A DNA stretch of 64,000 nucleotides, taken from Phytohabitans sp036906915 (GTDB lineage Bacteria > Actinomycetota > Actinomycetes > Mycobacteriales > Micromonosporaceae). This document shows positions 1 through 7,769 of the stretch, in pieces; position 1 is the first letter of the stretch, and each line of letters opens with the position of its first letter. A program made the position numbers and the translations under genes. The notes beneath the pieces are model-generated. The model ran no database searches. It was not told where the DNA came from and saw only the letters and a program-made list of their open reading frames with translations. The stretch lies in contig NZ_JBAKHX010000001.1 in NCBI RefSeq assembly GCF_036906915.1, positions 310,001 to 374,000 on the forward strand, given 5' to 3'.

Positions 1-396
1 GAGGCCGGACTGGGCGCTGGTGATGGTGCCGTTGCCGTTGATGTTCCACTGCTGGTTGGCGCCGCCCGTGCAGTCCCAGATGACCACCTGGGTGCCGGCC
101 GTGGTGCCGTTGTTGTACGCGTCCAGGCACTTGGTGCCCGCGTACGCCCTCAGCTGCCGGCCAGAGGCGTAGTTCCACTGCTGGTTGCTTCCGCCGTTGC
201 AGTCGTACAGCTTCACCTGTGTGCCGTTGGTCGTGCTCGCGCTGGGCACGTCGACGCAGCGGCCGGACGGGACGCCGCGGATCGCGCCGACGGCGGCCGA
301 GGCCGGGGCGGCGATCACCAACAGGGAGCCGGCCAGCGCGGCGACGGCCGCGGTGGCCACGGCGAGGGCCGGGCGGAGGAGGCGGAGGTTGGACAT
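1..396 (-). CDS. Secreted ricin-type beta-trefoil lectin protein (N-terminal part; cut by window edge)
   Basis: The minus-strand frame from ATG at 396 has no stop before the left edge, giving 132 residues. Residues 1 to about 38 form a Sec signal peptide (basic start, Ala/Leu/Val core, cleavage near SAA). Then come ricin-B repeats, shown by C-D-x-P, KLYDCNGGSNQQW and VIWDCTGGANQQW, the QxW signature of carbohydrate-binding trefoils. Such domains are often fused to glycoside hydrolases; any catalytic domain would lie beyond the edge. A GAGGAG ribosome site is about 7 bases before the ATG. An operator-like sequence lies just upstream. The fold is clear; the full function is unknown. Confidence 0.85.
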   Translation of the reverse strand, partial: MSNLRLLRPALAVATAAVAALAGSLLVIAAPASAAVGAIRGVPSGRCVDVPSASTTNGTQVKLYDCNGGSNQQWNYASGRQLRAYAGTKCLDAYNNGTTAGTQVVIWDCTGGANQQWNINGNGTITSAQSGL

Positions 397-417
397 GCTC
401 TGACTCCTCAAGGCCAG

Positions 418-431
418 GGGAACCGCTTTCC
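418..431. promoter_or_regulatory. Operator-like palindrome upstream of the lectin gene
   Basis: GGGAACCGCTTTCC differs at two positions from the perfect palindrome GGAAAGCGCTTTCC found before the pectate lyase at 17230-17243. It lies about 22 bases before the lectin start. LacI-family operators of this shape are common before actinobacterial carbohydrate-enzyme genes. Assignment to a particular regulator is not possible here. Confidence 0.4.
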
Positions 432-478
432 GCAGAACGTACACATTTAGATATTTGGATGCAAGCGCTCATCGGCGA

Positions 479-502
479 CCGCACGCCCGCGCAGGCGTGC
501 GG
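479..502. terminator. Hairpin with 9-bp perfect arms
   Basis: CCGCACGCC and GGCGTGCGG (479-487 and 494-502) pair perfectly around a 6-base loop. It lies between the end of the PadR gene and the lectin promoter and may act with the next hairpin. There is no T run, as is usual in this GC range. Confidence 0.4.
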
Positions 503-535
503 AAACGTCGCCGCGTGACGCCCACTCCGTTCGCT

Positions 536-567
536 GATCCCCGCGACCTTCACCGGTCGCGGGGATC
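536..567. terminator. Hairpin terminator after the PadR gene
   Basis: GATCCCCGCGACC and its exact reverse complement (536-548 and 555-567) flank a 6-base loop. It begins 5 bases after the stop codon of the minus-strand PadR gene. It lacks a U tract, so it would be a GC-only type stop. Confidence 0.6.
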
Positions 568-572
568 GATGT

Positions 573-1109
573 TCAGGCGCCGGCGATCACGGGTGGGAGG
601 TCGTCGAACCAGCCCAGCATCGCGCGCTCGTACGCGATCCCGAACCTCAACGTGGCTATCGCGTATGGTTCCGCCTCGGTCGCCTCGGGCGGCAGCGCCG
701 CGTCGATCTGCTCGTACGTGGCCAGGCGATCCGCGTGCACCTGCCGGTGTCTGGCCACGATCGCGGCCAGCCGTTCGGCGGGCAGGTGCCGGCCGAACAT
801 CACCGTCAGCAGCAGGGGAAATCGGATCGTCTCCGGATCGGGTTCGCGCGAGACCCACGCGACGAACGCGGCCCGGCCGGCGTCGGTGATGGCGTACGGG
901 CGCCGGTCTCGCCGGCCGCGTTCCTGCGCCTCGACCAGTCCGTCGGCCGCCATGGCGGCCAGTTCCCGGTACACCTGGCTCTGCGTGAGGGACCAGAAGT
1001 CACCGATGCGGGACTGGGCGGTGGCGACGAGGTCCCAGCCGGACATCGGCTGCTCGTGCAGGAAACCGAGCAGCGACGCGGCGGTCGCGTTCAGCGGGCG
1101 AGCGGTCAT
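573..1109 (-). CDS. PadR-family transcriptional regulator
   Basis: This 178-residue protein has an N-terminal winged helix-turn-helix (about residues 8-85, with SGWDL, QSQVYRELAAM and GLVEAQ) and a helical C-terminal half with a final AMLGWFDDLP segment. That is the PadR N domain plus the PadR C-terminal Vir-like domain. These proteins repress nearby genes and respond to small molecules or stress. The start has GGAGGTATC just upstream. It is divergent from the membrane-protein gene at 1196, with a palindrome between them, so it probably regulates itself and that gene. The ligand is unknown. Confidence 0.85.
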   Translation of the reverse strand: MTARPLNATAASLLGFLHEQPMSGWDLVATAQSRIGDFWSLTQSQVYRELAAMAADGLVEAQERGRRDRRPYAITDAGRAAFVAWVSREPDPETIRFPLLLTVMFGRHLPAERLAAIVARHRQVHADRLATYEQIDAALPPEATEAEPYAIATLRFGIAYERAMLGWFDDLPPVIAGA

Positions 1110-1123
1110 CCGCGATACCTCCT

Positions 1124-1141
1124 TGACATGTCATTGTGTCA
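1124..1141. promoter_or_regulatory. Probable PadR operator in the divergent intergenic region
   Basis: TGACATGTCA (1124-1133) is a perfect 10-base palindrome, followed by an extra TGTCA half site at 1137-1141, so TGACA and TGTCA also pair across the full 18 bases. It lies 15 bases upstream of the PadR start, between divergent genes. PadR proteins bind ATGT-ACAT-like repeats, which fits. Confidence 0.5.
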
Positions 1142-1195
1142 GGTCGCACGATGGGGTGACGACATTCCACTTAGATAGGTCACGGGGGCGTTTCC

Positions 1196-1681
1196 ATGGA
1201 CTGGTTGCATCCCGCGCTCGTCGGAGTCCACGCCACCGCCGGCGGCCTCGGTCTCCTGCTCGCCGGCCCGGTGATGCTGGCGCCCAAGCGGCGCGGCCGG
1301 CATCCGCTGCTGGGCCGGGCGTACGCGATCAGCGCCGGCGTGCTCTGCCTGACCGCATTCGGCCTGGTCGCATACGACCCGGCGGGCCTGGTGGGACTGG
1401 CCGTGCTCGGCACCCTCGCCGTGGTGTGGATCGCCGGCGGCGTGTGGCTGGCTCGCCGGCGGCCGGTGTTGCGCGGCAGCCGCCACGCCTGGCGGGTCTG
1501 GCATCTGAGCCTCATGGGCAGCAGCGTGATCGCCTTGGTCACCGCCTTTCTCATTCAGGTGGCCGAGGGCCATCTGGTCGCCTGGGTCGCACCGACCGTC
1601 GCGGGAACGCTGCTCATCACGTTCGCCAACATCCGCGAGCTGGCCCGCCAGGCGGCTCGCCCGGCGACGCTCACTTCCTGA
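1196..1681 (+). CDS. Small polytopic membrane protein (DUF2306-like)
   Basis: The 161-residue protein has four likely transmembrane helices (about residues 8-28, 40-60, 65-86 and 108-148 in two parts) and short loops. The His-Ala-Trp-Arg-x-Trp-His stretch before the third segment and the compact layout resemble DUF2306/YozB-like membrane proteins, which have no known function. The ATG at 1196 gives MDWLHPALVG; the ribosome site is weak. Its promoter region is shared with the PadR gene, so PadR control is likely. It stands apart from the downstream synthetase by about 120 bases. Confidence 0.65.
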   Translation: MDWLHPALVGVHATAGGLGLLLAGPVMLAPKRRGRHPLLGRAYAISAGVLCLTAFGLVAYDPAGLVGLAVLGTLAVVWIAGGVWLARRRPVLRGSRHAWRVWHLSLMGSSVIALVTAFLIQVAEGHLVAWVAPTVAGTLLITFANIRELARQAARPATLTS

Positions 1682-1800
1682 TGGCCCGTGCCGCGTGTGG
1701 CGGCGGACACGAACGGGACATACGGGCGTTACGCGCCGTTGAGCTGCGCTAGCGTGGACGGCTGGCCGCGCGCCCGATGGCGTGCCCAGAGAGGTGCGCT

Positions 1801-4800
1801 GTGACCCTGACGCCCGTGCTGCCGACGGCTCCTGCCGTCTTCCGGTCTGACACCGCCCCGGCCAGCCGCACCCTCCTGGACATCCTCGACGACACGGTCG
1901 CCCGGCACCCCGACGCCCCGGCGATCGACGACGGCGCGCGGGTGTACGACTACCGCCGGCTCGCCGCCGAGGTCGACGCGGTGCGGCAGAAGCTCGCCGC
2001 GTCCGGGATCGGCGCCGGCGACCGGGTCGGCATCCGCATCTCCTCCGGCACGGCGGACCTGTACGTCGCGATCCTTGCGGTACTCGCCGCCGGCGCGGCC
2101 TACGTACCGGTGGACGCCGACGATCCGCCGGAGCGGGCGGAGCTGGTGTTCGCGGAGGCCGGCGTGTGCGCGGTGCTCGGCGACGGCCTGGCGATGACAT
2201 CGCTCGCCCCCGCGGGGGGAACGGCGCCGGAAAGGCCCGGTCCGGACGACGACGCCTGGATCATCTTCACCTCCGGTTCGACCGGCAAGCCGAAGGGCGT
2301 CGCGGTACGCCACGCGTCGGCGGCGGCGTTCGTCGACGCCGAGGCGCGGCTGTTTCTGACCGCGGAGCCGATCGGGCCGGGCGACCGGGTGCTCGCCGGG
2401 CTGTCGGTGGCGTTCGACGCGTCGTGCGAGGAGATGTGGCTGGCCTGGCGGCACGGCGCGTGCCTGGTACCGGCCGCGCGTTCCCTGGTACGCAGCGGGG
2501 TCGACCTCGGCCCGTGGCTGGCGGCCCAGCGCATCACCGTGGTGTCGACGGTGCCGACGCTGGCCGCGCTGTGGCCCGCGGAGGCGCTGGACGGAGTGCG
2601 ACTGCTGATCTTCGGGGGCGAGGCGTGCCCGCCCGAGCTGGCCGAGCGCCTGGCCGTGCCCGGCCGCGAGGTCTGGAACACGTACGGGCCGACCGAGGCG
2701 ACCGTGGTGGCGTGCGCCGCCCGCCTCACCGGCGAGGGACCGGTGCGGATCGGGCTGCCGCTGGCCGGGTGGCGGCTCGCGGTCGTCGACCAGTACGGCG
2801 AGCCGGTGCCGATGGGCGGCACCGGCGAGCTGGTGATCGGCGGTGTTGGCCTGGCCCGCTACCTCGACGCGGCCAAGGACGCGGGGCGGTTCGCGCCGCT
2901 GCCCTCGCTCGGCTGGGACCGCGCCTACCGCAGCGGTGACGTGGTGCGCGCCGAGCCGGAAGGGCTCGTCTTCATCGGCCGCGACGACGAGCAGGTGAAG
3001 CTCGGCGGCCGCCGGATCGAGCTGGGTGAGGTCGACGCCGCACTCCAGGCTCTGCCCGACGTGGCCAGCGCGGCCGCGGCGGTGCGCCGCACCAAGGCCG
3101 GCAATCAGGTCCTGGTCGGGTACGTGACCGTCCTTGCTGGCGCGGCGTTCGACTCTGACGCGGCGACGGCACGGCTGCGCGAGCACCTGCCCGCCGCGCT
3201 GGTGCCGCTGCTCGCAATCGTCGACGCGCTGCCCACACGTACGTCCGGGAAGGTGGACCGGGCCGCGCTGCCCTGGCCGCTGCCCACAGTGGACGTCCCT
3301 GCTCCGGCGCTGTCGGCGACCGAGGTGTGGCTGGCCGAGGGTTGGGCGCAGATCCTCGGCGTACGCGTAACCAGGGCGGACGCGGACTTCTTCCGCAACG
3401 GCGGCAGCAGCCTCGCCGCGGCGCAACTGGTCGCCTGGATCCGGACCCGCCACCCCCAGGTGTCGGTCGGTGACCTCTACCAGCACCCACGGCTGGCCGA
3501 CCTCGCGGCGGTACTGGACGGGCTCGGCGCGAGCGCCACGACCAGGCGGGAGATCGCCCCCACGCCGCGGCTCGCGGGCGCCATCCAGACGCTGCTCATG
3601 GTGCCACTGCTGACGATCGTCGGGCTGCGCTGGCTGACCGCCCTGTCTTTCACCGCCAAGCTCCTGGGCGCGCCGTGGGCGCCGGCGGTCTCCTGGTGGT
3701 GGGTGGCGCTGGGCTGGTTCGCGCTGTTCAGCCCGGTCGGCCGGATCGCCATCTCGGCCGGCGGGGCGCGGCTGCTGCTGCGCGGCGTGGGCCCCGGCCG
3801 CTATCCCCGCGGCGGCGCGGTCCACCTGCGACTGTGGACCGCCGAGCGGCTCGCCGACCTGAGCGGCGCCACCAGCGTGGCCGGCGCGTCGTGGATGACC
3901 CGGTACGCGCGGGCGCTCGGCGCCGATGTCGGCCCGGACGTCGACCTGCACTCGGCGCCGCCGGTCACCGGCCTGCTGAAGGTGGGCCGGGGCGCGGCCG
4001 TGGAGCCGGAGGTCGACCTGTGTGGATACTGGGTCGACGGGGACGTGGTCCACATCGGACAGATTCGAGTCGGTGCGGGTGCGCGGGTCGGCGCGCGCAG
4101 CACGCTGCTACCGGGCGTGCGGGTCGGCAAGGGCGCGGAGGTCGGCGCCGGCTCGACGGTGCGCGGAGCGGTGCCGGCGGGTCAGCGGTGGGTCGGCGCG
4201 CCGGCCGCCCGGGCCGGGAAGAGCGGTCACGCGTGGCCGGCCGGGCGGCCGGGCCGGTCCCGGCGGTGGGCCACGGTGTACGGCGTCACCTCGCTGCTGC
4301 TCGGGGCCTTGCCGGCCGTGGCCGCCATACCGGGGATCGCGGTCCTGGTGCGCGCGTCGGCGGGCACCGGCACGCTCGGCGGCGCGGCCACCGCCGCACT
4401 GCTCGCCATGCCGGTCGCCGCGCTGATGTACGTGGCCGCCTACGCGGCGCTGGTGCTGGCCTCGGTCCGCGCGCTGAGCGTGGGACTGCGCGCGGGCTAC
4501 CACCCGGTGCACAGCCGGGTCGCATGGCAGGTGTGGGCGACCGAGCGCCTGATGGGCATGGCGCGGGTCGGGCTCTTCCCGCTGTACGCCAGCGTGCTGA
4601 CTCCGGCGTGGCTGCGGCTGCTCGGCGCGAAGGTGGGCCGGGGCGTGGAGGCGTCCACGGTGCTGGCGCTGCCGAAGATGACCACCGTCGCCGACGGCGC
4701 GTTCCTCGCCGACGACACTATGGTGGCCACGTACGAGCTGCGGAACGGCTGGCTACACGTGGCACCCACCCGGATCGGCAAGCAGGCGTTCCTCGGCAAC

Positions 4801-5688
4801 TCCGGGATGGCCGCGCCGGGACACTCGGTGCCGAAGCGTGGCCTGGTCGGGGTGCTGTCGTCCGCGCCGCGCAAGGCCAAGAAGGGCTCGTCCTGGCTCG
4901 GCATGCCGCCCATGCCGCTGCGCCGGTCACCGGAGGAGTCGGACAGCAGCCGCACGTACGCCCCGCCGGCCCGGCTGAGGGCCGCCCGCGCCCTCGTCGA
5001 GCTGTTCCGCCTGGTGCCGGTCGTGTGCGGCGGCGCGCTGGCGGTGCTCGTCCTGGCCGCGCTCGCCGCGGTGTGGCACGCGCTCGGGCCGGTGGCCGCC
5101 GGAGCGCTGTCCGGTGTCGTGTTGCTGGGCGCCGGCGTGCTGGCCGCCGCGACGGCCACCGCGATGAAGTGGCTGCTGGTCGGGCGGTTCCGCGCCAGTG
5201 ACCGTCCACTGTGGGACTCTTTCGTGTGGCGCAACGAGCTCGCCGACACCTTCGTTGAGGTCCTCGCGGTGCCATGGCTGGTTCCCGCCGCCACCGGCAC
5301 GCCGGTGCTCACCGGTTGGCTGCGTACGATGGGCGCGAAGATCGGCCGCGGGGTGTGGCTGGAGACGTACTGGCTGCCGGAGTTCGACCTCGTGCGCCTC
5401 GGCGACGGGGCGACGGTCAACCGGGGTTGCGTCGTACAGACACACCTCTTCCATGATCGGATCATGAGTATGGACGACGTGACGTTGGCAGCGGGTGCGA
5501 CGCTCGGCCCGCACGGGATCGTGCTGCCGGGCGCGACCATCGGCGCGCGGACCACAGTCGGGCCCGGCTCCCTGGTGACCCGTGGCGACACGGTGCCGGC
5601 TGATTCGCGCTGGCTCGGCAACCCGATCGCGGCATGGCCGAGCCGCCCGTCAGCGGAGGCGAGCCAGCCGGCAGCGCACCGGGGATGA
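1801..5688 (+). CDS. Pls/PosA-family single-module NRPS: putative homopoly(amino acid) synthetase
   Basis: From GTG 1801 (GAGAGGTG just upstream; an ATG at 1777 is an alternative) this is 1295 residues, near the ~1,320 of epsilon-poly-L-lysine synthetase. Residues about 20-490 are an adenylation domain: TSGSTGKPKG 157-166, FDASCEEMW 205-213, YGPTEA 295-300, GRDDEQVKLGGRRIELGEV, and TSGK with Lys484. A carrier domain follows (GGSSL 534-538, phosphopantetheine Ser537). The rest alternates membrane helices with three left-handed beta-helix (hexapeptide) domains near 700-800, 950-1030 and 1180-1290. This matches Pls, where the C-terminal domains join monomers without a thioesterase or condensation domain. 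The specificity residues read DAESIGTVVK by my alignment to GrsA. From memory that is close to a lysine code; Glu210 would suit a basic side chain. The product is inferred, not proven. Confidence 0.85.
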   Translation: MTLTPVLPTAPAVFRSDTAPASRTLLDILDDTVARHPDAPAIDDGARVYDYRRLAAEVDAVRQKLAASGIGAGDRVGIRISSGTADLYVAILAVLAAGAAYVPVDADDPPERAELVFAEAGVCAVLGDGLAMTSLAPAGGTAPERPGPDDDAWIIFTSGSTGKPKGVAVRHASAAAFVDAEARLFLTAEPIGPGDRVLAGLSVAFDASCEEMWLAWRHGACLVPAARSLVRSGVDLGPWLAAQRITVVSTVPTLAALWPAEALDGVRLLIFGGEACPPELAERLAVPGREVWNTYGPTEATVVACAARLTGEGPVRIGLPLAGWRLAVVDQYGEPVPMGGTGELVIGGVGLARYLDAAKDAGRFAPLPSLGWDRAYRSGDVVRAEPEGLVFIGRDDEQVKLGGRRIELGEVDAALQALPDVASAAAAVRRTKAGNQVLVGYVTVLAGAAFDSDAATARLREHLPAALVPLLAIVDALPTRTSGKVDRAALPWPLPTVDVPAPALSATEVWLAEGWAQILGVRVTRADADFFRNGGSSLAAAQLVAWIRTRHPQVSVGDLYQHPRLADLAAVLDGLGASATTRREIAPTPRLAGAIQTLLMVPLLTIVGLRWLTALSFTAKLLGAPWAPAVSWWWVALGWFALFSPVGRIAISAGGARLLLRGVGPGRYPRGGAVHLRLWTAERLADLSGATSVAGASWMTRYARALGADVGPDVDLHSAPPVTGLLKVGRGAAVEPEVDLCGYWVDGDVVHIGQIRVGAGARVGARSTLLPGVRVGKGAEVGAGSTVRGAVPAGQRWVGAPAARAGKSGHAWPAGRPGRSRRWATVYGVTSLLLGALPAVAAIPGIAVLVRASAGTGTLGGAATAALLAMPVAALMYVAAYAALVLASVRALSVGLRAGYHPVHSRVAWQVWATERLMGMARVGLFPLYASVLTPAWLRLLGAKVGRGVEASTVLALPKMTTVADGAFLADDTMVATYELRNGWLHVAPTRIGKQAFLGNSGMAAPGHSVPKRGLVGVLSSAPRKAKKGSSWLGMPPMPLRRSPEESDSSRTYAPPARLRAARALVELFRLVPVVCGGALAVLVLAALAAVWHALGPVAAGALSGVVLLGAGVLAAATATAMKWLLVGRFRASDRPLWDSFVWRNELADTFVEVLAVPWLVPAATGTPVLTGWLRTMGAKIGRGVWLETYWLPEFDLVRLGDGATVNRGCVVQTHLFHDRIMSMDDVTLAAGATLGPHGIVLPGATIGARTTVGPGSLVTRGDTVPADSRWLGNPIAAWPSRPSAEASQPAAHRG

Positions 5689-7019
5689 CCGAGACCGCGC
5701 GGCCGGGTGCGGAGCGCTCCGGAGATCCGTACCTTCCAGAACACGGCAACGGCGGCTACCGGACCCGCCACTACGACCTCGACCTGGACTACCGGATCAC
5801 CACCAACCGGCTCACCGGCAAGGTGGCGATCACGGCGGTGGCCACTCACGGCCTGTCGCGGTTCAGCCTCGATCTGGCCGGGCTCCAGGTCAAGCAGGTG
5901 CTTGTCAACGGCACGGTGGCGAAGTTCAACCATGCGGGCCACAAGCTGCACGTGCGGCCGGCCCGCCCGGTGCCGGTCGACGCGGTGTTCCAGGTCGAGG
6001 TCCGTTATGCCGGGCGGCCCCGGCCGATCGCCGGGCGGTGGGGCGACATCGGGTGGGACGAGCTGACCGACGGCGTCCTCATCGCCAGCCAGCCGGTGGG
6101 CGCGCCGTCCTGGTTTCCGTGCAACGACCACCCGTCGGACAAGGCGAGCTATCGCATCGCGGTGACGGCGGCGACGCCATACACCGTCATCGCGACCGGA
6201 AAGCTGGCGGAGCGCCGGCGGAGCGCGAGCACGACGGCCTGGGTCTACGACCTGCCCGAGCCGACGCCCACCTACCTGGTCAGCATCCAGATAGGACGGT
6301 ACGACCGGATCGACCTCTCCACCCGCTGGCCGGCGCAGCGGGCCGCGGTGCCGGCGAGGCTGCGCCGGCAGTTCGCCCACGACTTCGGGCGCCAGGGCGA
6401 GATGATGCAGGCGCTGCAACGGTTCTTCGGGCCATACCCGTTCGGCGAGTACGCCATCGTCGTCACCGACGACGACCTGGACGACCCGATCGAGGCCCAG
6501 GGCATGTCAATCTTCGGCGCCAACCACATCGACGGGCGGCGGACCCACGAGCGGCTGGTGGCGCACGAGCTGGCGCACCAGTGGTTCGGCAACAGCCTGA
6601 CGGTGGCCGACTGGCGGCACATCTGGCTCAACGAGGGCTTCGCCACGTACGCGGAGTGGCTCTGGTCGGAGGCGTCGGGTGGCGCGTCCGTGGAGGCGCT
6701 CGCCCGGATGTGGTACGCGCGGCTCGCGGCCCGCCCCATGGATCTGCGGGTCGCCGATCCGGGCGTGGATCGGATGTTCGACGAGCGGCTCTACAAGCGC
6801 GGTGCGCTGACCCTGCACGCGCTGCGGCGCCAGGTGGGCGACGAGCGGTTCTTCCAGACGCTGCGCGGCTGGGTCGCCGCGAACAACCACGGCACCGTGA
6901 CCACGCGGGCGTTCACCGCGCTCGCGGGACGGCACGCGGGCCGGCCGCTGACGGACCTCTTCGACGCCTGGCTCTACGCCGCGCCGCTGCCGGCTCTGCC
7001 GCTGGGCCGGGCACTTTAG
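5685..7019 (+). CDS. M1-family zinc aminopeptidase coupled to the synthetase
   Basis: The start ATG 5685 overlaps the synthetase stop in an ATGA, implying translational coupling; an in-frame ATG at 5634 is possible. The 444-residue protein has the M1 zinc site HELAH at 294-298 with Glu317 19 residues on (NEGFATYAEW), and an EAQGMSIFG segment where M1 enzymes have GxMEN. It is the short form, without the C-terminal helical domain of ERAP-type enzymes, and has no signal peptide. M1 enzymes remove N-terminal residues from peptides. Beside a poly-lysine-type synthetase it may trim or degrade the polymer for self-protection or turnover; that role is inference from position. Confidence 0.85.
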   Translation: MTETARPGAERSGDPYLPEHGNGGYRTRHYDLDLDYRITTNRLTGKVAITAVATHGLSRFSLDLAGLQVKQVLVNGTVAKFNHAGHKLHVRPARPVPVDAVFQVEVRYAGRPRPIAGRWGDIGWDELTDGVLIASQPVGAPSWFPCNDHPSDKASYRIAVTAATPYTVIATGKLAERRRSASTTAWVYDLPEPTPTYLVSIQIGRYDRIDLSTRWPAQRAAVPARLRRQFAHDFGRQGEMMQALQRFFGPYPFGEYAIVVTDDDLDDPIEAQGMSIFGANHIDGRRTHERLVAHELAHQWFGNSLTVADWRHIWLNEGFATYAEWLWSEASGGASVEALARMWYARLAARPMDLRVADPGVDRMFDERLYKRGALTLHALRRQVGDERFFQTLRGWVAANNHGTVTTRAFTALAGRHAGRPLTDLFDAWLYAAPLPALPLGRAL

Positions 7020-7379
7020 ACTCTGCGCTGTGGCGCCCGGCCGGCCGACCGGGCGCCACAGCTGGTCCAGCTCGCCGAGCATCGCCTCGCCCCAACGCCG
7101 CCGAGGCTCGGGAAGGGTGGCCACCGTGGCGGCCAGCAACTGACCCGGCGCGTCCAGCGTGGACATGAGAGCGCCGGCACGCTCCCACCAGTGGTGGACC
7201 AGCAGCGACGACGCGACCAGCCAGAAGAAGGTCGGTATCAGGAACAGCACCGCGAGCCAGACCATATCCGCCGACGCGTTCGGGCCATCGGCCAGGACGC
7301 CCCAGGCGTACAGGGCGGCGAAGACCACCACGACGGGCACGGCGGCGGCGATCTCATACCGGCGTTGTGGCCGGCTCAC
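6507..7379 (-). CDS. PadR-linked two-helix membrane protein with a suspect antisense C-terminal half
   Basis: GTG 7379 overlaps the PadR stop in GTGA, with GGCAGGGAGC upstream; ATG 7391 is an alternative. Residues up to about 122 look real: a basic start, two transmembrane helices (near 8-32 and 38-62), HHWWERAG, and PEPRRRWGEAMLGELDQL, a motif common in actinobacterial membrane proteins next to PadR genes. After that the frame stays open for about 165 more codons antisense to the M1 gene and crosses the terminator at 7027-7062. That tail is Arg/Pro-rich and looks like a shadow. A stop exists near 7013 in another frame, so a frameshift or a recently lost stop is likely. Trust only the part from about 7020 to 7379. 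Confidence 0.55.
   Translation of the reverse strand: MSRPQRRYEIAAAVPVVVVFAALYAWGVLADGPNASADMVWLAVLFLIPTFFWLVASSLLVHHWWERAGALMSTLDAPGQLLAATVATLPEPRRRWGEAMLGELDQLWRPVGRPGATAQSLKCPAQRQSRQRRGVEPGVEEVRQRPARVPSRERGERPRGHGAVVVRGDPAAQRLEEPLVAHLAPQRVQGQRTALVEPLVEHPIHARIGDPQIHGAGREPRVPHPGERLHGRATRRLRPEPLRVRGEALVEPDVPPVGHRQAVAEPLVRQLVRHQPLVGPPPVDVVGAED
7027..7062. terminator. Strong hairpin terminator after the synthetase/M1 operon
   Basis: Perfect 14-base arms (7027-7040 and 7049-7062, GCTGTGGCGCCCGG and its complement) flank an 8-base loop, starting 8 bases after the M1 stop codon. It could stop transcription from both sides. Confidence 0.75.
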
Positions 7380-7699
7380 GCTCCCTGCCATCTCGGCTCC
7401 GTTCGTCGTGGGGACGCCGCTGGCCGCGGCGGTGCCTCCGCCAGCTCCGTCGCGAGCGCGCGACCGGAGCCGGTCAGCCGGTACAGGTGTCGCGGCGGTC
7501 GGCCGGCTGGCGCGTTGGTCTCCCAGGCGGTCTCGAGCAGGGCGCGGTCCGCGAGCCGCACGAGGATCGGGTACAGCGAACCGGGCTTGAGACCGAGCTG
7601 CCGGCACAGGTCGTAGCCGTACCGCCAGGCGGTGGGCTCCTCAGCCAGCGCGAGCACGACCGCCGTGGTCTGCGCCGACGGACGCCGAGATCTGGTCAC
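7376..7699 (-). CDS. Short PadR-family regulator
   Basis: This 107-residue winged helix-turn-helix protein has the PadR features ALAEEPTAWRYGYDLCRQLG, GSLYPILVRLADRALLE and a PPRHLYRLTGSGR wing. It is the short class without a long C-terminal dimer domain. The start is GTG 7699, with no clear ribosome site, so it may be leaderless. The next gene overlaps its stop by 4 bases, forming the common PadR/membrane-protein pair in which the membrane protein is the effector. An AT-rich inverted repeat right at the start suggests self-repression. Confidence 0.85.
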   Translation of the reverse strand: MTRSRRPSAQTTAVVLALAEEPTAWRYGYDLCRQLGLKPGSLYPILVRLADRALLETAWETNAPAGRPPRHLYRLTGSGRALATELAEAPPRPAASPRRTEPRWQGA

Positions 7700-7704
7700 G
7701 CGAT

Positions 7705-7724
7705 AACTCTATATATTCAGAGTT
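7705..7724. promoter_or_regulatory. AT-rich inverted repeat at the PadR promoter
   Basis: AACTCT (7705-7710) and AGAGTT (7719-7724) flank ATATATTC, 5 bases upstream of the GTG start. It is one of the few AT-rich spots here and would overlap a -10 element or the transcript start, a good place for PadR binding. Confidence 0.5.
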
Positions 7725-7769
7725 GACCCGCCAAGCAGTGAACTTGTGTCGATCTTGCACAATCGTCGG

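Noticed and set aside
1729..6419. Long minus-strand open frames (774 and 640 codons) across the synthetase and peptidase
   Set aside because: They lie antisense to the adenylation, carrier and M1 domains and have shadow-type composition.
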